A DNA stretch of 64,000 nt from Diprion similis. Its lineage: Eukaryota; Arthropoda; Insecta; Hymenoptera; Diprionidae. Positions 35,047 to 47,300 of this stretch are shown piece by piece. The notes beneath the pieces were generated by a model. It saw nothing but the letters and a program-made list of their open reading frames with translations, ran no database searches and was not told the origin of the DNA. The stretch lies in assembly GCF_021155765.1 (NCBI RefSeq), contig NC_060110.1, positions 24,202,001-24,266,000 on the forward strand, given 5' to 3'. A program made the translations under genes and the position numbers. Position 1 is the stretch's first letter. Each line of letters starts with the position of its first letter.

Positions 35047-35050
35047 ATCA
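34890..35050. repeat. TTA then ATC/GTC trinucleotide repeats
   Basis: An imperfect (TTA)n tract passes into (ATC)n and (GTCATC)n. It reads as poly-Leu then poly-Ser and should not be called a gene. Confidence 0.85.
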
Positions 35051-35240
35051 TGTTTTGTTTTCGTTTTTATACGTTTTTTAATGATTTATTTATGTTTAGT
35101 AATTTTTTTTTTTGTTCACTTTTTTTTCAATTTTCTTCCTCCTGCCTCTTTAGCATCTATTTGTAACATCGCTGACCTACGCTATTCTATGCACACACCC
35201 CGTTTCGATTATAAACGATTAATACCGTCGTTATACTATC

Positions 35241-35509
35241 TACAGAGTGTCCAGAAAAAACAAATCTGCTACCGGGTATGTGTATTATATCGGTAATCGT
35301 CAAAACGGTACGAACGACGAACGTGCGTAGCGATCGACCGCAGGTAACTATTATAGGCATATATTGAACATTAATTTAAATTAAAGACATAAAAGATAAA
35401 TATTTTCTATAACAGTGAAACGGCATATTGTTTACTTCAATCGTCTGCAGCTATATGATGATAGTTGCGTATGTAAAAATTGCATTTTAATTTTTCTGAA
35501 TACCCTGTA
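35241..35509. mobile_element. MITE with TACAGRGT terminal repeats
   Basis: The left end is TACAGAGTGTCCAGAAAAAA and the right end, reversed, TACAGGGTATTCAGAAAAAT. The match covers about 25 bp with four or five mismatches, over an element of 269 bp with TA at both edges. Non-coding. Confidence 0.7.
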
Positions 35510-36360
35510 TCTCCACAATGTCGTATCAACTAATAGATAGAAATATATATATTTATATATATATATTGTATGTATGTGTCTGTGTGGCTATGTATGTATA
35601 TGTATGCAGTAATGTGGACATCATTTTCGCGTTACATGCCATATCCTTGTGCAAAGGGAAATGGACTGTATATAATTAACTTAAATTACAAGGTAAAAAA
35701 CCTATAATAATAAATCATGGTGCGTATGTGGATTATAAGCTGCGAAACATGAATAATAGCGACAAGTTTTTGGAGGATTAATATAGGAGGTTGCAATGAA
35801 TGCTGTTTAGCAATATTCATAGTTTCTAGGTTTATAGGTATACAGATTAGCTACATGTATAGGTGCGTTCCATTAGCTATTGGCAAAAGAAGATTTGAGG
35901 AGAAGGATGCAGTTTGAAAACTCCCTAAAGTGACTGGCGAAGAAATTCAACTATTCCAGAGCATCTAATTGTAGAAATAAAAAATTTGACTAACAATAAA
36001 TAGAAGTAAACATATGCAGACAATTTGCCCTTCAATATCAAGTAATTGTTAGTTTTTAGTAAGACGAACTAATTCTAAGCGTTGATGCGTGTGAGAAAAA
36101 AAATGGAGATAAATATCAAATAAATAAATAAATATATACTAAACTGAATTTAAAAAATCGGTCTGTCGACTCAAACTAGTCTAGCTGAACAATTATTATT
36201 TCCATTTCTTGTAACAAGTCGCACTGGATAAATTTAAATCTCACAAATTCGCATACCAGGCTCAACAGATTTTCAAAACATTAAGACTTGATACGGGGTA
36301 ATGCGTTACTTTAATTAAACTAATTGTACAGATATATCTAAGGTAATGCACATAGTATAT

Positions 36361-36402
36361 ATGCATGTATGCATGTATGTATGTATTTATGTATGTATGT
36401 AT
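36361..36402. repeat. TATG tetranucleotide microsatellite
   Basis: An imperfect (TATG)n with GCATG and TTTATG variants. Confidence 0.85.
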
Positions 36403-39400
36403 AACTTTGCAAGTCGACGCTACCTTATCAATTATCATCTCTATGAACAATGATGACATTATATTATAATAACAACATCAACAGCAACAACACATAATTA
36501 ATATTTCAACATGAATATAATATTTTTATCAATATTTTGTGTATAAATATTTGTGGTAGGACGAAGGAGGATGGGAGGTCAAGCTAATATATACAGACGA
36601 TGTAATTACTGGGATACAAAATTCTGATCCGAAATTTTGCGCGCATAGACAGAGTCACAAAATGCATGCATTTTAAGATTTTCTGTTCTCCGACAGTTAG
36701 CCTCTGTCTCTACACCCAGTATTCAGCTAATCCGAGGTCTACGTCAAATCGTACGCATCACTGTTATCCAGGTAAAATTGTACATTGTACTATCGAGTGG
36801 CAAGTTTTATTTTAAACCTAAATTAAACAGTAACTTGTGCAACGATTGGAGACAAAACTTGAGAGAAAAAAAAAAAAAAAAACGGAATACAACAAACAAC
36901 TGTTTACCTAAAAGTGAAACGGTTCGATTACCGTTGTATCGGAATCATAATAAATAAAAATAGATTCGTGATAATGAAATATGGGCAAATATAAAACTTG
37001 CAGATTGCAGCGTGATTGAAATTGAAATATAAGTATTATTCTCTAGGGTATTGTAATGGAAGATCTTGGACCGCTCTCTACAACGTAAAGAAATTGTCTT
37101 AAATTTCTACAACAAATAATATTAAAAATTTGTACCGTTTAGTAGAAAAATCACGATGCCCAGCTCTATAAACTAAACTATTAGCACGCAACTCATCCCC
37201 TATCAACTAAAATATCGATTTCTTCTTATTTATAACTGGTACAGTAGCAAATTGTGACTAGGGCTCTGCTAAAATCAGTGGTAATAAATTTCAAAATCAC
37301 AGCAGCAAAATTAAAATCTCGATAATGATTAACTTGTGTGAATTTGACGACTACTCAATAATTTGTGATAGAGAATAACTTTCTTCTTCTACATCGAAGC
37401 TTTAAAAATGAAACGATAACAGCGAGCTGTATATCCAAACACATAGTTATAATTATTCTAATACTAGGTTGTTTATCAAATGAGACTGGACATAAAATTC
37501 ATGAGTATATCAATTAAAGACAAATTTGTGCGTAAAAATCTTCAACACGTTTCCAAAACTTTTACCAAATACTTTGGATATGTGTTAAAGACTTGCGAAA
37601 TGAAAAGAAAGAAGTTATAAAAATTTGATCGTTTGCATTTCTACGTACCCAAGTTAACAGCGATGCATAGAAGTATTCTAACTAACGAAATTTTCAGTGC
37701 ATTTTTAAATATACACTTATGCCACGTACAATATTGTGCTATAATTATTTCTAAGCTACTGCAAAACTGTTGGTATACACATATGTACGCTTATGTATAT
37801 CTACCTTAATACCGTTCCTATAAACATTAATCTTACAATTTTCTAAAGGTATCAATTCACTAACTAGTTACAATACAACCCTAGGGGAATATCCTATTTG
37901 GAAGAGGCGTTACGCTAATCATTAACTTTCTTCCAAATATAGTGTAATCATACAGGAAGCTGGCACGCTCTACAATATGAATACTATTCGTCGGATAAAA
38001 GCATCGAACTGAGAAAAAATATCTATAATCACAATAAAATAAGAAATGCCGAAGGTCGTGTAGTTGTGGTATTGTTACATCGTTACTACCAGAGCTAGAT
38101 CAATACTATTGGGTTTCACTTTCCTGTATTACTAGGCAATATATTTGGGTCTGACTGTCCAAAAATTGTAGCCATTTCTTTACAATCAAGTTCACTCGCT
38201 TTGACTATACATTCAATTCCAGGAGAAAATCGAAATCGCTACTAGAAAAACTAGAATCGACACAGTAACTAGGATAGGAGACGAGCGGCTCCTGTCTTTG
38301 TTAAGAAATGGTAACTCTTCTTGAAAATAACTATCCGCATTTACAATATGTCTGTGTATTACTTTACTTTCTCCTATACTATTTGGAAAAGACGCATTAT
38401 TTCTCACAGTATAATAGTGATTATCTATAAAATACAATTCTGCTCAACTTTTACTGCTATATACACACCATATGTATGCATATGTAATCTAGATTACATT
38501 TTTGTTTTTTCAACCCGTTGTATCTTTTAATATCCAAGCATCGTTATTGTGATATCCGTTTTTCCCTCTTTTTTTCAGCCTACCGACTGCACTCATTTCC
38601 TCTCCATTGCCAAACATTTGCTGAATGTTTCAACAAACGTTGCATCATTCAAGCATTGTTGTGTCAAGCTTGAAACTGCTGTCGATACACCTACTTTCTC
38701 AAGCCATTGTATTGAGAATATATCAAAATTGCAGCAATATTAGATCGGATTTATTATGAACAATGAAGAGTAGAGAAATTAGCTTGATTTTCAAATAATG
38801 TAAAAGCACATAAATTAATTCCAAAGGAAAAACAATTCCTGCGACTTATATTGTGTATAAAATATCATGTCTTTTCTCTTTGTATAAAAAATAGACTTGT
38901 ACGGTACTTGAGATAAGCAGGCGTCGGGTGGTAGATATTAAAACCAAACGTGCGACTTGGAATAATGTTACAACTCTGGAACAATATGTCCGGAACAATA
39001 AAATAATGAGATTCTTTCGCACGCTGAAATACTCATTAGCCAAAATTGTATTCTTCGACTGTGTATCATGCGACTTATTGCATTTTAACAAATAAGTTTA
39101 CTGGATTGTGAACAGTGTGGAAGTTATTCGCATATTTTTACTCAACCAGCTCATTTTGATGTTTGGTTCGTAACGACTTGTTTGCGCAGCTACAATTGCT
39201 TTGAGATCCTTTAATATCACAACATGTCCCTTTTACATTATCTATTGACAGTCGGATTTTGGGCCGAAATAACGTAAAACGAATTCGTTGACATGATGTA
39301 ACAAGACATCATTTCATCAACTTCGATATCTTAACGCCAAATAATATTCAGACTTCGAATCCCACTGCCGTAAAAACTTTGCTGCCATGATAATCAGTGA

Positions 39401-40507
39401 ACATGCCCTATAATGAGGACTATACGTCCGATACTAATGTCAGCGATAATACCACATTGCTCCGCACATAAGCCGACCCCCAATTCTGAGACAGTGTTGC
39501 AGGGTGTTTTTCTTAGTTACGTCAACGACAAAAAACGGCTTATATTCGGGACAATACGATAATTTAAACAAAAATAAATAACACACTTTACAAGAAAGTT
39601 TACACACCTTAAATCTTTACCTTACAGTTAATAAGATTCGCTTATTTTAAGTATATCATATGATTAGAAACAACAAGGAAAATGTTACAGTTTAGTTTAC
39701 CCTGTAACATTTTTGATTGTCTTCCTCAAAGAGGCGATTCGACCAAAGTTCATTCTTTGATGAATCTCACATAGATCCTGATAAACGTCAGAAGTTCTGG
39801 GAACAGCTGGTGGTTAACTTCATCGCCTAATATTCAACATCGATAAGAAAATGAAAAGTTGCCTTGAGTGTTTTTTTTCCTGCTTTCAATAGGATATATA
39901 AAATATATTAATATTATACTTTAGTCTAACCTATATTTTACACAATCTTATTAATTTCATTGAAACAGCCAATGCAGGCCCACTTCAACCGCATATTTTA
40001 TTGACTGCATTGATTGCACAATTCAGATAAGGAAATGAATTGAAAACAGGATGTTGTTTTCCGAACTTGAAAGCGGTATTACACATACTTTCAAATTTTC
40101 AGTGTCATCCATTTTTCTCCAATTATGTACCGATAAACAAGATTTACTAAACAAGTAGGAATGCATTGGCTTTGTCTTCGAATAAATCGTCAAATACAAA
40201 GATTAGATGCCTGATTTACAATCTCAGCAACTTTGCGATACTGTTCTGCAAACAGCCAAGATATATGAGTGCATTGAATTCCATTCCTTTTTCACCAATC
40301 AGTCCCAGCGCTTCTGAAGCAGGTTCTTGAGAAATGTTTTTACGTTGATTACTTTCAGTCAAAAATACGTTAAATGTGTTATATTATAATCGCACATGCC
40401 TTACGCTTCTCATAGGCCAAAGAGATTCACATAAATATTTATACACCTCAGATCTTTCAAGATTTGATTTTATAAATTATAAATGAATTGTTAATTCTAT
40501 TTTGCAT

Positions 40508-40532
40508 TTTTTTTTTTTTTTTTTTTTTTTTT
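40508..40532. repeat. T homopolymer
   Basis: A run of about 25 T followed by G/T-rich DNA. Confidence 0.9.
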
Positions 40533-41390
40533 GTTTTGTTCTTGTTTTTTGTTGTTGTTTTCTTTTACATCTTTCTTGTTTTCCTCCCTATAAGTATAAT
40601 ATGGTTAGAATGGTTTTCTGAGTAACATCTTATTCATATAACAACAAAGTGAATCGATATTTTGGAAAAGGTTACAGTTATTTAGAATTAGATTTCATAT
40701 CTTTACTTCTCGATAGTCTGTTTGCTGAGCTCCTAGGTCACACTCGATAGTTAAAGAGGATGTATTACGTGTGAATTACCAACCCATTTTTTGCTTCACC
40801 AAATTAAAGTTGCCTTCTGTCAGAAAACATCGCCGTGACGAAGCTCTCTTTGTTTGAAAACAATTCACGGACTTCGATCATTTAAGTCAGTGTCAATTAA
40901 AGATAACATACTATAATAATGCATGGTATGTACATATACATAAAATATCATGCTTTTTCGAAATTATCGGCATAGCTGTGCGTAGAGCAATAAAATATAC
41001 TAATAAATGTGTAAAATAGCGTTAAAGAGAAAGAGATAAATATAGAGATTCTGTAAGGTACCTAGTTGCGATTTGAAAAGGAGAGCCTCTCGATTAACAC
41101 AGGAGTTGTCCGCTTCTTTCACTTGTCTCAACATCTCTCAAGAAAACTAAACAATATCTAATAATTAGCTCTTTAGTTTTACCACAACTCAATGCGGTAA
41201 GCGTTTTTTTTTTTTTTTTCGTTTTAATTAATTAATTGAAACACGAAGACTTACATATTGGACAGCACACCTATCGAGGTCCCCGAAAACACAGAAAACA
41301 TCAGACTCGGATAGTATCTGATGGACAGTCTAAACACAGCAAGTAAGTTTCAAGGCCTACGCGTTATTCTCGCAGACCCAACTTGAGGTA

Positions 41391-44300
41391 TTAGTTAGTG
41401 TTTCCACTCAGAGATTCTGGGATGCTGCTACCGCCGGATGGAGATAACGTAAATTCAGTAATTTCAAACTTGCTGTAACGATTATTATACTCGGCCTGCA
41501 GCGCTGCTTTTACCTGAAAAATCGAATTTGCTAAATTCCACAATATGATACACAATACGTCGTAAAATATTTACAAACCTTCGAATATGGCAATTTACGT
41601 TACACGTTTCAATGAATCATTAAATATCTTCCAATCTGATTTGTCTCTAACATAGAAACAACAATGTTATCAAAATAATTGAGAATAATTTTTTTTTCTG
41701 GGAAATTCCCAATGCACGTTGATGAAATACAAAAATATAGGTTTTGCTTGACATCATCGTACCTTCGCTTTTTCATCTTCTAGCCTCTGTCTGACCTCTT
41801 CATGCTGTCTTTCAAGTTCAACTCGTTTCTTCTCATAAATTTCTTTGAGTTTAGTACACTCGATGACACCTTTTTCAACCGTAGACTTAGCCAGCTCACG
41901 TTTAACTCTGTCCAATTCACCCTTGTCTCTATGAAGCTTGGCGAGCTGTTTCACCTGTCGAAGTATTACATGGATAATATATGCGAATAGTGTGGGGTAC
42001 AAGTTCGAAATTAGTGGAAAATATTGGACGTGTACCTGATCCTGCCTAGTAGCCTGGAGTTTTTTCAATGCCTCTTCTCTCTCTCTCTGACGATTCTCTT
42101 TTAATAATTTCAACTGATTTGACTGTGAAACTTTCATAATTTTTTCAAGCGTTGCAAACAAACTCTCATGATATTTCTCTTGAAGTTCCCGCTCCTGCAG
42201 CACATGCTCTTTGCACACTGCCAACAGCCTCTCGCTTTGACTTCTAGGTAATCCTCGCGGAATTCCCTCAACTCCGTCGCGCTGCTCTGCCTCGGAACAT
42301 TCAGAGGTTTCAGCGAGCAGTTGGGTGCTAAGTCCAACTTCGCTTGAGAATCTGTGGAATCAAATTACTCAAGTGAGCCGCACCGCTGACATTTGATTGA
42401 AACTATTGCGATAAGCACAGATCAGTGCAGTTAGTAAAGATAGTTACATGTTTTTACTCGAAAGTCGCTTTACCAACATCTGGCTCACGTAAAATTTAGA
42501 TCTGTGCTTTTCACCGTCCAGTGATCCTTTCTGCGACTGTATTCTCATCTTTTCCTGAAACATTTCAACATTTAAGATCTAATTCATCCATTTGAACGTG
42601 CTTTTCTTGAAAGCTTATTTACTCAGATGCTTTCCAACGACAAAAAAGCACGCCAAACATATAGTTTCAGTAAGTAAATAATATCATTGGCTTTTACCTT
42701 CTCGTGTTTTTTCCTCAACGATTCCAGTTTTTTATCCAACTCCATCTTTTTATCCTTAATCAGTTTGTTCTCCATTAACTTTTCGAACGAATCGGCAACT
42801 ATCTCATCGTTCACTGTAATAATTCACGTAAAGTTGAAAATGAAAATGAAAAAAATTTAAATAGAAGTAGCAATTGGATTGCTATTTACAAGATAGCTGA
42901 CTTCAATTTTACATACATACGTTGTAAGAATACTAACCACTACTTGTATTTACAGGACTTTTCGTCGCAGAACTTTCCGCTGGTTGTAATGTGGAAGCAT
43001 TTGGGCTCTCGTCTTGTTCTTGAGTTTCGGGAGAGTTGAGGATCCCCACTATGGACGATCTGCCGTGCGGACTGCCAGACATCGGCAACGATCCAGTTGA
43101 TTCACTGATGGACTGCAAGCGTTTTGCCTTCGACAACTCATCCTAAAAAATCGCATTCTGGTGAGAATTGCATGAATATAAATATAACAACAGTAACCCT
43201 AAACATGAGGAAGTTCGACTTACTGTTGATTTTGAGGAACTTGCCCCTGTGCCAAACTTATCCTTATCCTAAAACGGTCGGGGAAGGTTAGTGGATTATT
43301 GGGAATATATGGTATGTATTATTGATTATTATTATACACAGAATCTCAATTCAGTGGGACAGCATTGTCAGTTGAAAGGGTTAAAGGTTTACAACGTAGG
43401 GTAATAATTTCCACCGTCAATTTCACTGGTCAAATAGCCAGACTGAAATAATGTACAGATAATTTGTTAAAAGCTCACTTCCAAATCGCCTTCCGTGAGT
43501 TCATCGACATCGTCTGTGAAGACAGACAGCTGATTAGTCCTTTTCTCTAATTCACTTTGGTATTTAATCGGATTGGCTAACGCTTCAGCAAAGTCGCAAA
43601 GTCCATCGGGTACGTAATCCTTGACGATTACGTGCAGAAACAGGCTAGCCAAAGGCAGTGGTTGACCACATTCAGTTCTCAAAGCGACATGTCTATATCC
43701 GGGACACAAACCAACGACTGGCAGCACTCTATGTCCGATCAGTCGACCTGAGTCCTCGTAGGCAGCTATTCGGAGAGATGCGAGTTCCGGCAGAACAACC
43801 TAGCAGTAAAGAAGTAGATAAAACCAACGACGGCTGTGCAATTGATAGTATAGAATAAATTTCTTTAACATATCATTTCACTCCAGTTGGATCATTACCT
43901 TTTTGAAAATGAATGGCGGGTCATCATAAACCGGGTTTATTCCGTTATTCTGGACGATTTTAGTCCTGAACTTCTTTCTCACTGTGTCCGCTGGTAGCCC
44001 GTACATATCGACCTCAACGTAAGTGCCAACTCTCTTGTCTGTTAAAAATTGTGCCGAAATCACGTGTATGTGTACAGTTCCAGCTATTATACCGTCAACA
44101 GTTGACTCAGCAAAGGGATCCAATCGCCGATCCTTTCGTCTCATGAATTCTGGTTTCAGGAGGTATCCGCAACGATGGTTGTACTCGAAAATCCCCAAGT
44201 TGAGTTGCATGGCAAGATCTGTTTTCAAGAGAAGTACAAAGATTTGCATTAATAGATTTTCTTTACAGTATTATTGTTAGTAATAGAAATTGATCAGATA

Positions 44301-47300
44301 ATAAACAAAGGATATCGGTAAGTAAAATATTGGTATGATCAATAACGCTAACTTGCCTAGAGTTTGGTAATTTAATGCAACCAGCTGGCAGCCAGCGTTC
44401 CAAAACACCTGAGGCATAAAGTTGCTGGAATCGAATCTGGTCCCGGCGGGATAAACCCTGGAAAGCTGGTGTTTGTTGTAATTTACGAACTCCAATGGCC
44501 TCTCCTTCAACAGTGTTGTTGCTTGTTTCTCGTCAAACGAAGACATTTCGTACATGCGATTTTTCTCTACGAACGCAGTGTTACATTATTACAAAATAAC
44601 CACAGACAATTATCACTGCAAATACGATTCTCAACTTACTCTCAGCATTTTCAAAACTGCTAAAATGCACGGGTTGCACATAGTTAACAAGAGCCGATAT
44701 CTCGGCTCCCGCCTCAGTTTCCTTTGCAGTAGCAGCTGTCGCTACCTTGTCAGGCACAGGGATTTTGTCACCGATACTCAGTTTTATATCTTCGACGTTT
44801 GACTCTTCTTCGTCAGTGGTGGACTCCTCGTCCTCGTCTGTAAGTAATTTAATAATCACACCGTTTCAACGAATGATTTGTTATTTAGCTATCTTCTCCT
44901 ACTCAGCAATCTCTCAAGCATTACCGACCATCGTCTTCTTGCGTACTGTCCTTGCTTCCCTGCCTCTGTTGGAGCAAAGGAGCGCGAGGAATGTCTCCAT
45001 TTCCAACTTGCTGCTCAGTTGGAGCGGCTCCGATGACGACTCCATCCACAACTTCGTTTTGCGGTATGATATCAGGCGGTGGTCCACTCTCGCCCTCAGC
45101 TCCGTTGTTGACAAGTCCGTTGTCATCGGCTTCCTGCGAACCCTCGCCGGAATCCTGCGAATGTGCTTGTTGCTTCTTGTGATGTTTCTTATGATGATGA
45201 TGATGGTGATGTTTCTTTTTGTTCTTTATTATTATTTTACGCTTCAACGACGACGGCGGTGGAAGTTCTTGTCCAGGTTCTAACTACAATCGATAAAGAC
45301 GAGTTTCATACTCCAGTTTTCTAATAAACGTATTCGTTGAGTACAGAGAACGTTGGCACACCTTGTGAGATTCAAGAGGAGCATCGAGCAGCATGTCGCC
45401 AAAATACTCTCTGCAATACTGTGCTATTTTTGCTTGCTGTCTGGGATTGCAATGGTTTTCAAAACTGAGGACGACCGGATATTCTGAAGTCTTGAAGGCA
45501 CTCTCAGCTATCGCCTCTATCACGTCCCGTGCATATATTTCAGGCACAAATGTGTATCTGCGAATAAGTAGCCAATCCAATTATTACGAATTATCGTTAA
45601 AAGACACTGAACGTTCAACTGACGTAGCAAAGTAGAGAAAAACTTTACCCGTGAACAATCATGGGTTCATCAAATCTGCCGTTCCAGAAATCCAACTCCA
45701 CACAACGACATCCAGCTAACAAACACTGCCGATAGATCTCAACTGAACTTTTACCAGTTATTTGATGTCCTGTGAACATTTCATAGTACATTACCATTTT
45801 TGTGGGGAAAATGAAAAGGTGATGGGCAGAGAAAAACAATATGTATGGAACTATGGCGGTTCACCTGTGAGGTAAGTGTTGTGGCTTGAATTGATGAAAT
45901 AGTGAGCTAGTGGCTGATCCATGTCGTCGGAAAGATCAAATTTTGATACAGCCATAATGGGATTATCCTCGCTCATTAAGTACCTGAGAAAACCGTCAAA
46001 ACTAAGGTATCCTCTTCCTGCGTTGTACTTGTTTGGTTCGTACTCGTTGATAATATCCTTTGCCCGCGCTGTATTTGCATACGGATATAAAATCTCATTC
46101 AATCGTGGATCCCTTTGAGTTTTGTTTAGAAACTCTACAAGCTGTGCAGCTGACATTAGTCGGCGCTTCGCATTGCCCACAATTTCATCAAACACTTTTT
46201 CTACCTCGGTACGCTGAGTGAGGGATTTATAAAAATTGAAGAAATCTTCAAACTGAAATTTCTGCAAAGATATTGCATCATTCTGAAACAAAAATTAAAT
46301 CGAAGTTAGTATTAATAATTCAAACTATGTTCAGTTCAAGTTTCAAAATCATTTTTTCGCTCTATTATATATCAATTTTCTGTACAAGATGAACTTCAGC
46401 CTATAAACTCGATTCAGCTACTAAAACTTGTACACTTTTTTTAGTAGCATTTTTAACACGCTTCCGACACTTGAATGAAGATCAACAAGATTTATAACTT
46501 CCTTTTCTGTTACTGGCCAATAGCCAGTACAAAGATCCAGCGAATATGATTTACTGTTTACTTGAGTCAACAAATGTTATTGCACAGACATCAAAACAAT
46601 TTCTGTTTTCAAAGCACTCTGTTATATACATTCGTAAAGCAATGCAAAATTCACTTGACACTGATATTTAAGAGAAGGAGTAGTATTGTAATAATTGCTT
46701 GTTCTGAAAATTTCTAGACCAAATTTTGACTAGCGGCATCAGGCTCTTCTGTCATGTTAAGATGGATTATGGCATACATTATTATACACTGAAGCTACGT
46801 TCGTCGAAGACTTGTTGTAGAAAAGACATTAAAGTGTCAGATTAAATTTAGTAGATAACCAAGGCCGTTTAAAAACACTTAAACTAAAAAATGATATGCT
46901 GCATTGAGAAATTGAAGCCTTGGCTGACTGCCAACGAAAACTGTGGTAGCTGAAATAGTATGCCAAATATTACTACAAATGATAAAGGAGAAAACAAACC
47001 ATTTTCGAGATCTTTTAATAATAACGTTTACAGATGTCTAACTTTGTTTGATAGATTATAGATTGAAAATAAGTACCGTTAACAAACACAAAATGGCTTT
47101 GTTACTGGATACATGCTACAAATAATTCATAGTCGACTGTTCTTCGAACACAGCCATGCTAATGATCAATGGAAACTTTGAAGCTACTTCAAGAAAATAT
47201 GCTGTGTCCACTAAAATTCAATACTAAGCAATCAACTTTGAACGTCAGCATTAACATACAGAAAATCCTTTTTTTAATTTACTACTATCTCACTAATGTC

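Larger units (their letters stand above)
30681..35240. other. AT-rich gene-poor stretch
   Basis: No coding region recognised. Open frames are low-complexity (poly-Leu or poly-Ile from TTA repeats, Ser-Leu from GA repeats). It may include the distal 3' UTR of Plc21C, but no transcript end can be assigned from sequence. Confidence 0.5.
35510..41390. other. AT-rich stretch 3' of Plc21C
   Basis: No gene seen on either strand. It holds a TATG tract (36361-36402), an A run (36869-36881), and T runs (40508-40532 and 41204-41219). It lies directly downstream of the Plc21C stop codon on that gene's strand, so part of it is 3' UTR; the end cannot be placed. Confidence 0.5.

Noticed and set aside
34904-35296. 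Plus-strand frame of 130 codons with poly-Leu and poly-Ser
   Set aside because: It is a translation of TTA and ATC/GTC microsatellites.
39461-39556. Short inverted pair around CATAAGCCGAC and CGGCTTAT
   Set aside because: Only about 12-14 bases pair, with no target duplication. Too short to call an element, though it resembles ends of small transposons.
44747-45283. Plus-strand frame of 178 codons
   Set aside because: It is the antisense of Plc21C exons 8 and 9, kept open by the acidic and His-rich codons of the real gene.
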